NCBI GenBank assembly: GCA_964600645.1
Contig: CAZRJL010000047.1
Coordinates: forward strand, 1 to 6,252
Length of the DNA: 6,252 nt
From: UBA12151 sp964600645
Lineage (GTDB): Bacteria > Patescibacteriota > Minisyncoccia > Moranbacterales > UBA9337
Direction of reading: 5' to 3'
Each line of letters begins with the position of its first letter. Position 1 is the first letter of the stretch. This document shows, in pieces, positions 1-5,260 of this stretch. The translations under genes were made by a program, and so were the position numbers. The notes beneath the pieces are model-generated. The model worked only from the letters and a program-made list of their open reading frames with translations, searched no databases and was not told the origin of the DNA.

Positions 1-1
1 G

Positions 2-994
2 AAAAACAAAAAGGATGTCCAAGAATTTTCTTTTAATCTGATGGATAATATTTTTTCTCTCCATAACAACCTCTCTAATCATACCTACAAACACGGCGGT
101 TATCAAGCTTTCAAAATCAACGATCCCAAGCCAAGAGATATTCACAAAGCCACAGTCAAAGACAGACTCCTTCATCACGCCATTTACCGAAAACTCTACC
201 CATTTTTCGACAGGACTTTCATTTCCGATTCATATTCCTGCCGAAACAACAAAGGCACGCACAAAGCAATTGAAAAACTGCAAAAATATTTCTGCAAGGA
301 AAGCAAAAATAACACAAAAACTTGCTATGTTCTCAAATGCGATATTAAAAAATTCTTTGCCAATATTGATCATCGGATTTTACTCGAAATATTAGCGGAA
401 TATATTTCGGACAAAAGTATTAGGTGGTTGTTGGAAGAAATAATTGGAAGTTTTAAAACCCCAGAACCCCTCCCCAGCCCTCCCCTTGGAAAAGGGAGGG
501 GGAATAGTGGCGTCGGCTTGCCATTGGGAAATCTCACTTCCCAACTTTTAGTGAATATCTATATGAATAAATTCGATCAATTTGCCAAGCATAAATTGAA
601 AGCCGAATACTACATCCGTTATGCTGATGATTTTGTATTTTTATCTCAAAACAAAAAATGGCTGAAAAATTTGATTCTTAAAATCGGTGAATTTCTGGAT
701 AAAGAATTAAAACTCAGCTTGCATCCCGGCAAAGTTTCCATTCAAACTTTTTCATCCGGAGTTGATTTTCTTGGATATGTTATTTTTCCGCATCACAGGA
801 TTTTGCGGACGAAAACGAAGAGGAGGATGCTCAAAAAGTTATCGTTCGGGCATAAAATTTTGAAAAAAGGATTGATTTCAAAAGATAAATTTGATCAAAG
901 CTTGCAGTCGTATTTGGGAGTTTTGAGGCATTGTGAGGGGCGGGGGATTGAAAAGGATATTTACAAATTCATTGAAAAGGTAAAGCACAGCTAG
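2..994 (+). CDS. DGR-type reverse transcriptase, 5'-truncated by the window edge
   Basis: RNA-directed DNA polymerase of the diversity-generating retroelement class. In a complete DGR it copies a template repeat with adenine-directed errors, and the copy replaces a variable repeat in a target gene. The frame is open to the left edge, so the ATG at 41 is unlikely to be the real start; 13 further codons precede it here. Numbering from that Met, the catalytic aspartates are D101 (CDIKKFF) and D196/D197 (YADD). The motif-4 segment is LGNLTSQ (162-168), the SQ form typical of DGR enzymes rather than the SP form of group II intron and retroviral enzymes. The upstream block with SYSCRNNKGTH (64-74), and the C-terminal FLGY (243-246) and SLQSYLGVLRHC (287-298), match from memory the layout of the Bordetella phage DGR enzyme (about 330 aa). 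By that comparison roughly 35-40 N-terminal residues are missing. A group II intron maturase is unlikely, because the C-terminus shows no maturase or endonuclease domain. An odd proline/glycine-rich insertion sits at residues 141-157. The stop is TAG; the gene converges on gpmI with a 21-bp gap. Confidence 0.88.
   Translation, partial: KNKKDVQEFSFNLMDNIFSLHNNLSNHTYKHGGYQAFKINDPKPRDIHKATVKDRLLHHAIYRKLYPFFDRTFISDSYSCRNNKGTHKAIEKLQKYFCKESKNNTKTCYVLKCDIKKFFANIDHRILLEILAEYISDKSIRWLLEEIIGSFKTPEPLPSPPLGKGRGNSGVGLPLGNLTSQLLVNIYMNKFDQFAKHKLKAEYYIRYADDFVFLSQNKKWLKNLILKIGEFLDKELKLSLHPGKVSIQTFSSGVDFLGYVIFPHHRILRTKTKRRMLKKLSFGHKILKKGLISKDKFDQSLQSYLGVLRHCEGRGIEKDIYKFIEKVKHS
461..511. repeat. C-rich/G-rich palindromic insertion inside the reverse transcriptase gene
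   Basis: A block of C-runs (467-485) is followed by a G-run (494-502) in otherwise AT-rich coding sequence. CCCTCCC at 478-484 pairs perfectly with GGGAGGG at 494-500. Alternatively, CCCCTCCC at 467-474 pairs with GGGAGGGG at 494-501, so two competing stems share one arm. It translates in frame to a segment rich in Pro and Gly containing PSPPLGKGRG, placed between the helix after motif 3 and the GLPLG of motif 4. The Bordetella phage enzyme has only a few residues there. This looks like a small dispersed palindromic element tolerated in a surface loop. That reading is an inference, because only one copy is visible in this window. Confidence 0.5.
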
Positions 995-1015
995 TGCCAA
1001 TTGTGCCGGTTGGAA

Positions 1016-2584
1016 TTATTTCAACAATGGCAAAAGGCTTTCGCCGTTCATTTCTTTGGGTTTTTCGATACCCATAATTTCAAGAATTGTGGGGGCAATG
1101 TCACTCAGGAGTCCCCCCGGATCGTAACCTTGTTTTTTAGGGTTGACTGGCGTTTCTTCTCGATGATTATCAGGAGCAATATACCAAAAAGGAACGGGAT
1201 TGGAAGAGTGCTCTGTGTTGATTTCTCCGGTGCGAAGGTTTTGCAGTTCCTCGGCGTTTCCATGGTCGGCGGTTATAAGCAAACATCCGCCTTCTTGTAA
1301 AACAGCGGGAATCAGGATGGAAAGATTTTTATCTACAGATTCCACCGCCTTTATGGTTGCTTCCATATTTCCGGTATGTCCGACCATATCCGCATTGGCG
1401 TAGTTGATCAGAATAAAATCATATTTTTTCAGTTCCAAGGATTCAATTACTCTTTCGGTTATTTTATCAGCGCTCATTTCCGGAGCTTGATCAAATTTGG
1501 AAACAGACGGGGAGGGAATCAAAAGACGATCTTCTCCTGACCAAGGTTCTTCTTTTCCGCCATTGAAAAAATAAGTTACGTGAGCGTATTTTTCCGTTTC
1601 GGCGATGCGCAATTGTTTTTTTCTGTTTCGACTAAGGATTTCACCCAAACCGTTTTCAATTTTTTCCGGAGGAAAAGCGACGGAAACCGGCAAATCCTTT
1701 TCATATTCAGTCATTGTGACAAAATCGATTTTGAGGCGTTTTTCCCTTTTGAATCCGTCAAATTCCGGCAAGACAAAAGCTTTCGTTATTTGCCGCGCGC
1801 GATCTTCGCGAAAATTGAAAAAAATCACAGTGTCTTCATCTTGAATAAGCGCTACCGGTTTCCCGTTTTCAGTGATTACTCCCGGCTCGATGTATTCATC
1901 GGTAATCCCCTTGGCGTATGAGTCTTGCAGATATTTAATCGGGTCGCTTATATGTTCTCCTTCTCCTTGAGTCATCATTTTGTAGGCTTTTTCAATACGC
2001 CCCCAATTGTTGTTTCTGTCCATCGTCCAATTTCTTCCGCAAACAGTGGCTATTTTTCCTACTCCTTTCATTTTTAATTTATCTTGGAGCATTTTAATTA
2101 CTTTCGTTCCGCATGTCGGAGAAGAATCACGTCCGTCGGTAATTATATGTAAGTAGAGATTTTTAATTCTTTGAATGTCTGCCATTTCAATAAGTGCATA
2201 GAGATGCTCGGAATACGAATGTACCGCTCCTTCCCCCATAAGTCCCAATAGGTGTAGCGATCCATTTTTTTCTTGAACGTTCCTCATGCTTTCGGAGAGG
2301 GCCTTGTTACGAAAAAATGATCCGTCTTGAACTGACAGGGTTATTCTGGGGAGATTTTGATAAATTATTTTACCGGCGCCGAGTGTCATATGCCCAACTT
2401 CGCTGTTTCCGGATTCTCCCCATGGAATTCCCACGGAAATCCCCGATGCTTGAAGTGTGGTGGAGGGGTAGTATTGATTTAGTTTGTCCACTGAAGGCTT
2501 GCGAGATTTGGAGATGGAATTTCCTTGCTGATTACTGGAGAGGCCCCAGCCGTCCAGAATAACTAAAACCACTGGTTTATACAT
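1016..2584 (-). CDS. gpmI: 2,3-bisphosphoglycerate-independent phosphoglycerate mutase
   Basis: Interconverts 3-phosphoglycerate and 2-phosphoglycerate in cytosolic glycolysis through a phosphoserine intermediate, using two Mn2+ ions. At 522 aa it is close to the usual length of about 510. Visible landmarks: D11 of the N-terminal LDGWG metal site; nucleophile S61 in GNSEVGHMTLGAG; H122; TDGRD (149-153); R184 and R190 of the CGR...MDR segment; FREDRARQ (258-265); K332 in the ETEKYAH block; D399 and H403 in NADMVGHTG; D440 and H441 in TADHGNAE; and H459. These cover both the phosphatase-like half and the inserted transferase half, so the enzyme should be active. The CGRNWTMDRN segment departs from the usual CGRYYAMDRD, but its two arginines remain. 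The ATG at 2584 is chosen because the protein starts directly with the conserved first strand. No convincing Shine-Dalgarno precedes it. It is transcribed divergently from rny and convergently with the reverse transcriptase. Confidence 0.97.
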   Translation of the reverse strand: MYKPVVLVILDGWGLSSNQQGNSISKSRKPSVDKLNQYYPSTTLQASGISVGIPWGESGNSEVGHMTLGAGKIIYQNLPRITLSVQDGSFFRNKALSESMRNVQEKNGSLHLLGLMGEGAVHSYSEHLYALIEMADIQRIKNLYLHIITDGRDSSPTCGTKVIKMLQDKLKMKGVGKIATVCGRNWTMDRNNNWGRIEKAYKMMTQGEGEHISDPIKYLQDSYAKGITDEYIEPGVITENGKPVALIQDEDTVIFFNFREDRARQITKAFVLPEFDGFKREKRLKIDFVTMTEYEKDLPVSVAFPPEKIENGLGEILSRNRKKQLRIAETEKYAHVTYFFNGGKEEPWSGEDRLLIPSPSVSKFDQAPEMSADKITERVIESLELKKYDFILINYANADMVGHTGNMEATIKAVESVDKNLSILIPAVLQEGGCLLITADHGNAEELQNLRTGEINTEHSSNPVPFWYIAPDNHREETPVNPKKQGYDPGGLLSDIAPTILEIMGIEKPKEMNGESLLPLLK

Positions 2585-2601
2585 ATTGAAAAATCAAATT
2601 G

Positions 2602-2657
2602 TCGGTTAAAAACCGATCCGCCCTTGGCGGACAAACTCCATAGTAAACTATGAGAGT
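2602..2657 (-). promoter_or_regulatory. Three tandem hairpins in the gpmI leader
   Basis: Three inverted repeats fill most of the predicted gpmI 5' leader. Positions 2602-2607/2611-2616 form a 6-bp stem (TCGGTT) with a 3-nt loop. Positions 2617-2622/2626-2631 form a 6-bp stem (TCCGCC) with a 3-nt loop. Positions 2635-2644/2647-2657 form a 10-bp stem with one bulge at 2653. The first two abut exactly. In gpmI sense, the GC-rich middle hairpin is followed shortly by a run of five T, so it could act as a weak attenuator. Protection of the 5' end or a dispersed repeat unit are alternatives. The pairing is seen directly; function is inferred. Confidence 0.45.
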
Positions 2658-2664
2658 CGCAAAT

Positions 2665-2692
2665 ATTATAAATTGTTATAAAAAATATTCAA
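2665..2692 (-). promoter_or_regulatory. Probable gpmI promoter
   Basis: Read on the - strand: TTGAAT at 2692-2687, a 16-bp spacer, then a perfect TATAAT at 2670-2665. Transcription would begin near 2658 and give a leader of about 70 nt before the gpmI ATG. It lies back to back with the + strand promoter of rny. Confidence 0.6.
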
Positions 2693-2725
2693 CTTCAATT
2701 ACCATCTTAGCATTTTTAGAAGTCT

Positions 2726-2754
2726 TTGACAAAAGAACTTTTATAGGCTAAAAT
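2726..2754 (+). promoter_or_regulatory. Strong sigma-70-type promoter toward rny
   Basis: A perfect TTGACA (2726-2731), a 17-bp spacer and TAAAAT (2749-2754, 5 of 6 consensus). Initiation near 2761 gives an rny leader of about 210 nt. An inverted repeat GGCTA/TAGCC with a 3-nt centre (2746-2758) covers the -10 element and could be an operator. Confidence 0.7.
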
Positions 2755-2824
2755 AGCCAATAGTAATAATTATATACAACCTTTCAATTTAGCCTTCGGA
2801 TAACTGAAGAAAACTGTAATTTAT

Positions 2825-2923
2825 ATGTCGAGCAATATTTGCGGAGAAACAATAAACAATTTTTTTTCAAAATCATCAAGCAATAAAAAAATGCTTGGTT
2901 TTGCTTTATCTTTTTTGGAATAA
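2825..2923 (+). CDS. Possible 32-codon leader ORF upstream of rny
   Basis: ATG at 2825 to TAA at 2921-2923 encodes a 32-residue peptide starting MSSNICGE and ending ALSFLE. Its stop overlaps a second ATG (TAATG at 2921-2925) that opens a 10-codon frame ending at 2955. I recognise no family, and no good Shine-Dalgarno precedes it. Its AT- and Ser/Asn/Lys-rich make-up is what random AT-rich DNA would give. It is listed only because it lies inside the predicted transcribed leader and spans the hairpin there, so translation could affect folding. Confidence 0.12.
   Translation: MSSNICGETINNFFSKSSSNKKMLGFALSFLE
2877..2916 (+). terminator. Terminator-like hairpin in the rny leader
   Basis: CAAGCA (2877-2882) pairs with TGCTTG (2892-2897) across a 9-nt A-rich loop. 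It is followed by an interrupted T-rich stretch ending in six T (2911-2916). The 6-bp stem is weak. It could be a leaky intrinsic terminator or attenuator giving a short leader RNA of about 150 nt from the 2726-2754 promoter, or simply an AT-rich secondary structure. Confidence 0.3.
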
Positions 2924-2974
2924 TGCCGTTATGGTATTTTTCTATGCAGGTTTAATTGAATAGGACTGAAAAAT

Positions 2975-4501
2975 ATGGGAGTAAGTTTAATAACTGTAGT
3001 CGCTTTGGCATTGGCCGTGGGATCGGTTTTGGGATATTATGCCAGACAATCGATTGCCAAAAAGCAGCTTTCGACAGCCGAGGGAAAAGTGAATAATATG
3101 CTTGCGGAAGCGGACAAAAAAGCGCAAGAGACTGCGCTTAGCGCGAAGAATAAGGCCGTGGAAATATTGGAGGAGGCCAGAAAAAAAGAGAAGGAGCGAG
3201 AGAGTCAATTGTATCGGATGGAACAGAGAATTGAAAAAAGAGAAGAAATCATCGACAAGAAAATGGAAGAGTTGGATCGGGGAAAAAATATCTTGGAGAA
3301 AAAAGCGGAAGAAGTTAAAGCGATAAAAATCGAGGCGGAAAAAATCAGACAAGAAGAATTGGATCGTTTGGAGAAAATTGCCGGACTCGACAAGGAGCAG
3401 GCGAAAAATATTCTTTTGCAACTTACGGAAGAGGAAAATAAAGATGCTCTGGTAGAAAAAATTTCCCGTTTGGAAAATGAAGGGAAAAAAGCGTTGGAAG
3501 ATAAGGCGCGCTCGATTATGACACAGGCTATTCAAAAATATGCCGGTTCGCATTCAGCGGAAGTAACTACCAGCACTATTAGCATCCCTTCCGATGATTT
3601 GAAAGGGAAAATTATTGGCAGAGAGGGAAGGAATATTAAAGCATTGGAAAGGGCGACCGGAGTGGAAATTATTGTTGACGATACTCCCGAGGCGATTGTT
3701 ATTTCCGGATTTGATCCGGTGCGTCGTGAAATTGCCAGAATTGCGCTAGGGAAACTTATTGATGATGGTAGAATTCATCCGACACGTATTGATGAGGCGG
3801 TTGAGTATGCCAAAAAGGAAGTTGACAACAAAGTTCGCGAAGCCGGGGAGGCGGCGGCGTATGATTTGGGAATCGCGGGACTTAATCCAAAATTATTGTA
3901 TTTAATCGGAAGGTTGCGTTATCGAACGAGTTTCGGTCAAAATGTTTTGATTCATTCTATTGAAGTGGCTCATTTGTCTGGAGCTTTGGCGGCTGAACTT
4001 GGAGCAGATGTGGCAGTGGCGAAAAAAGCCGGACTTTTCCATGATATTGGTAAGGCGGTTGATCATGAAATACAGGGAACTCACGTGGAAATCGGAGTCA
4101 AAATATTGCAGAAATTCGGAATTGCCCAAGAAATTATTGATGCGGTAAAGCCTCATCATGAAGAATATCCCTTTGAAACGCCCGAATCTTTCATTGTGGC
4201 GGCGGCGGATGCCATTTCGGCAAGTCGACCCGGAGCAAGAAAGGACAGTTTGGAAAATTATCTCAAGCGATTGGAAGAATTAGAATCGGTCGCCTCTTCT
4301 TTTCCGGCAGTGGAGAAAGTATATGCCATTTCTGCTGGGAGAGAAATTCGAGTATTTGTGAAGCCGGAAGAAATTGATGATCTCGGCGCGATGAAATTGG
4401 CAAAGAGTATCGCGGAAAAAATTGAAGAAGAATTAAAATACCCAGGAGAAATAAAAGTGAATGTTTTGCGGGAAACACGCGCAATTGAGTACGCCAGATA
4501 A
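2975..4501 (+). CDS. rny: Ribonuclease Y, membrane-anchored endoribonuclease
   Basis: Endonuclease that starts decay of many mRNAs, acting at the inner face of the membrane. The 508-aa product has the full family layout. A single membrane segment covers about residues 4-22. A long charged coiled coil, rich in Lys and Glu, covers about 28-185. A KH RNA-binding domain lies near 200-265, with the GxxG loop at G215-G218 in GKIIGREGRNIKALE. An HD metal-dependent hydrolase domain lies near 320-420, with H327, H356/D357 in LFHDIGK, and D412 in AAADAIS. The C-terminal block ending in RETRAIEYAR is also characteristic. Length agrees with the usual roughly 510-520 aa and no key residue is missing. The ATG at 2975 places the membrane segment at the very N-terminus, and GGA at 2963-2965 gives a modest ribosome site. 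A strong promoter lies about 220 bp upstream; no cotranscribed partner is evident. Confidence 0.97.
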   Translation: MGVSLITVVALALAVGSVLGYYARQSIAKKQLSTAEGKVNNMLAEADKKAQETALSAKNKAVEILEEARKKEKERESQLYRMEQRIEKREEIIDKKMEELDRGKNILEKKAEEVKAIKIEAEKIRQEELDRLEKIAGLDKEQAKNILLQLTEEENKDALVEKISRLENEGKKALEDKARSIMTQAIQKYAGSHSAEVTTSTISIPSDDLKGKIIGREGRNIKALERATGVEIIVDDTPEAIVISGFDPVRREIARIALGKLIDDGRIHPTRIDEAVEYAKKEVDNKVREAGEAAAYDLGIAGLNPKLLYLIGRLRYRTSFGQNVLIHSIEVAHLSGALAAELGADVAVAKKAGLFHDIGKAVDHEIQGTHVEIGVKILQKFGIAQEIIDAVKPHHEEYPFETPESFIVAAADAISASRPGARKDSLENYLKRLEELESVASSFPAVEKVYAISAGREIRVFVKPEEIDDLGAMKLAKSIAEKIEEELKYPGEIKVNVLRETRAIEYAR

Positions 4502-4524
4502 ATTGTTGATTTCATAATGCTGTG

Positions 4525-4559
4525 CAACGTGATCCGACGTCGCGTCGGATTTTACGTTG
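4525..4559 (+). terminator. Two-tier hairpin after rny, possible 3' end
   Basis: The inner stem is 8 bp, ATCCGACG (4532-4539) with CGTCGGAT (4543-4550), closed by a TCG loop. The outer stem is 6 bp, CAACGT (4525-4530) with ACGTTG (4554-4559). They are separated by an internal loop of one G against three T. It lies 24 nt after the rny stop. The T-run is only four bases, so this is not a classic intrinsic terminator. It may stabilise or define the rny mRNA 3' end. The pairing is plain; the role is uncertain. Confidence 0.5.
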
Positions 4560-4566
4560 TGGATAA
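4558..4566 (-). promoter_or_regulatory. Perfect DnaA-box 9-mer upstream of hup
   Basis: The - strand reads TTATCCACA, the consensus DnaA-binding 9-mer. It overlaps the end of the hairpin after rny and lies just ahead of the probable hup -35 element. Only one perfect copy was found here, so it is not an origin; a regulatory site or a chance match remain. Confidence 0.35.
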
Positions 4567-4572
4567 CTGGAT

Positions 4573-4602
4573 TTGCTTTATTTTAGGGAAAAGTTGTAGA
4601 AT
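4573..4602 (+). promoter_or_regulatory. Probable hup promoter
   Basis: TTGCTT (4573-4578), an 18-bp spacer and TAGAAT (4597-4602, 5 of 6 consensus). Initiation near 4609 leaves a leader of about 40 nt with a strong ribosome site. The -35 match is weak (3 of 6). Confidence 0.45.
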
Positions 4603-4634
4603 TACTAATGTTGGAAATAAAAACTAAAAAGGAA

Positions 4635-4640
4635 GGGAGG
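4635..4640 (+). promoter_or_regulatory. Ribosome binding site that fixes the hup start
   Basis: GGGAGG ends 8 nt before the ATG at 4649. An in-frame GTG at 4640 overlaps this site, so it cannot be used with it; this settles the start on the ATG. Confidence 0.85.
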
Positions 4641-4648
4641 TGTACATT

Positions 4649-4930
4649 ATGGAAAACATAAACAGAGACGCTTTGGTGGATGCTATTTCTTCCAAGGTAG
4701 AAGTTTCAAAAAAAGAAATCGGAGCGATTATCGAAGCTATGACTGACAAAATTACAGAAGAACTTCGAAAAGGAAATAAGGTTACTTTGACCGGGTTCGG
4801 AACCTTCAAGGTTTCCAAGAGAGCTGCTCGCGTAGGACGCAATCCTCAAACCGGAGCTAGCATCAATATCCCCGCAATGACTGTTCCTAAATTCACAGCC
4901 GGAAAAGCTTTGAAAGAAGCTGTTAAATAA
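4649..4930 (+). CDS. hup: HU-family DNA-binding nucleoid protein
   Basis: Small basic protein that binds and bends DNA as a dimer, compacting the nucleoid and aiding replication, repair and recombination. The product is 93 aa, matching the usual 90-95. It has an N-terminal helical dimerisation part (about 1-45). The family signature runs from GFGTF (49-53) through the basic arm R61-R64 to NPQTG (65-69), with the intercalating proline at P66. The C-terminal part contains PKFTAGKALKEAV. The sequence is HU-like rather than clearly IHF-like, but HU and IHF subunits cannot be separated with certainty by eye. The ATG at 4649 is chosen over the in-frame GTG at 4640 because of the ribosome site. It is a single-gene unit with its own promoter and a strong terminator. 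Confidence 0.95.
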   Translation: MENINRDALVDAISSKVEVSKKEIGAIIEAMTDKITEELRKGNKVTLTGFGTFKVSKRAARVGRNPQTGASINIPAMTVPKFTAGKALKEAVK

Positions 4931-4931
4931 A

Positions 4932-4962
4932 TATCTTTGAATCCGTACGGAGTTAAAAGATA
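4932..4962 (+). other. Hairpin just after the hup stop
   Basis: TATCTTT (4932-4938) pairs with AAAGATA (4956-4962), enclosing the palindrome TCCGTACGGA (4942-4951). It precedes the real terminator by 4 nt. It probably forms part of the hup mRNA 3' structure; no more specific role is visible. Confidence 0.4.
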
Positions 4963-4966
4963 GTGA

Positions 4967-4996
4967 CAAATCCGCCGAAGAGGCGGATTTGTTTTT
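4967..4996 (+). terminator. Intrinsic terminator of hup
   Basis: A 10-bp stem, CAAATCCGCC (4967-4976) with GGCGGATTTG (4982-4991), has a 5-nt GAAGA loop and is followed directly by five T. This is a textbook Rho-independent terminator, 36 nt after the hup stop. Confidence 0.92.
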
Positions 4997-4998
4997 GG

Positions 4999-5027
4999 TT
5001 GACGAGAAAGATTTTTTCCAGTATTAT
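4999..5027 (+). promoter_or_regulatory. Promoter of the tRNA-Pro gene
   Basis: TTGACG (4999-5004, 5 of 6), an exact 17-bp spacer and TATTAT (5022-5027, 5 of 6). The -35 starts two bases after the T-run of the hup terminator. Initiation near 5034 would give a 5' extension of about 39 nt for RNase P to remove. Confidence 0.75.
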
Positions 5028-5072
5028 GGGTAAAGTTGGCAGGGCAAAGGGAAGTGCGGGTTTTACAAATAT

Positions 5073-5143
5073 CGGAGTGTGGTGTAGTGGCAGCACGAGT
5101 GGTTTGGGACCATTTAGTCTGAGTTCGATTCTCAGCACTCCGA
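5073..5143 (+). tRNA. tRNA-Pro, anticodon UGG
   Basis: A 71-nt cloverleaf with all arms. The acceptor CGGAGTG (5073-5079) pairs fully with CACTCCG (5136-5142). The 4-bp D stem has one G-U pair and a 7-nt loop containing the GG pair. The anticodon stem 5098-5102/5110-5114 has a loop reading TTTGGGA. The variable loop is only 4 nt. The T stem CTGAG/CTCAG encloses TTCGATT. The anticodon is TGG at 5105-5107, with U33 before it and G37 after it, as expected for proline. The acceptor beginning with C and discriminator A at 5143 also fit bacterial tRNA-Pro. The next bases are CAA, so the CCA end is not encoded and must be added by a nucleotidyltransferase. UGG can read all four proline codons by wobble. 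Confidence 0.95.
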
Positions 5144-5152
5144 CAAATTGCG

Positions 5153-5178
5153 AAAAAACAGCCTCCGGCTGTTTTTTT
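5153..5178 (+). terminator. Intrinsic terminator of tRNA-Pro
   Basis: An 11-bp stem has the GC-rich core CAGCC (5159-5163) pairing with GGCTG (5167-5171), across a TCC loop. A-tract and T-tract flanks extend it, and the T-tract has seven T (5172-5178). It starts 9 nt after the tRNA 3' end. The A-tract could also allow termination on the opposite strand. Confidence 0.92.
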
Positions 5179-5223
5179 GACTTATGGTGAGTTTTTGCTA
5201 TACACTATAGTTAGTACTTTAAT
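5177..5223 (+). promoter_or_regulatory. Promoter region of the sigma factor gene
   Basis: Two overlapping candidates: TTGACT (5177-5182), N16, TATACA (5199-5204); and TTGCTA (5195-5200), N17, TTTAAT (5218-5223). The first uses the last two T of the tRNA terminator as part of its -35. An inverted repeat CTATA/TATAG with a 3-nt centre (5198-5210) overlaps both and could be an operator. I cannot decide between them from sequence alone. Confidence 0.5.
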
Positions 5224-5260
5224 TTGATTTTATACCTTAAAAATCCAAAGGAGGGCGGTT

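Noticed and set aside
41..43. ATG as the real start of the reverse transcriptase
   Set aside because: The frame is open to the left edge with 13 plausible codons, no ribosome site precedes it, and the protein would lack the expected N-terminal part.
995..1015. A shared terminator between the reverse transcriptase and gpmI
   Set aside because: Only a 4-bp CCAA/TTGG pairing is visible and there is no T-run on either strand; too weak to call.
1001..1921. Open frames on the + strand opposite gpmI
   Set aside because: They lie antisense to a fully conserved enzyme, have no ribosome sites and encode nothing recognisable.
2987..3553. A 188-codon frame opposite the rny coiled coil
   Set aside because: It is an artefact of the repetitive Lys/Glu codons of the coiled coil, which read as Phe/Leu/Ser on the other strand.
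4558..4566. Replication origin
   Set aside because: Only one perfect DnaA box was found, with no cluster, no AT-rich unwinding region of the usual form and no dnaA or dnaN nearby.
4640..4642. GTG start giving a 96-aa HU protein
   Set aside because: It overlaps the ribosome binding site GGGAGG, and the ATG at 4649 has ideal spacing and gives the usual HU N-terminus.
4963..5190. A 75-codon frame across the hup terminator and tRNA
   Set aside because: It runs through a terminator, a promoter, a tRNA gene and a second terminator, so it cannot be a real protein gene.
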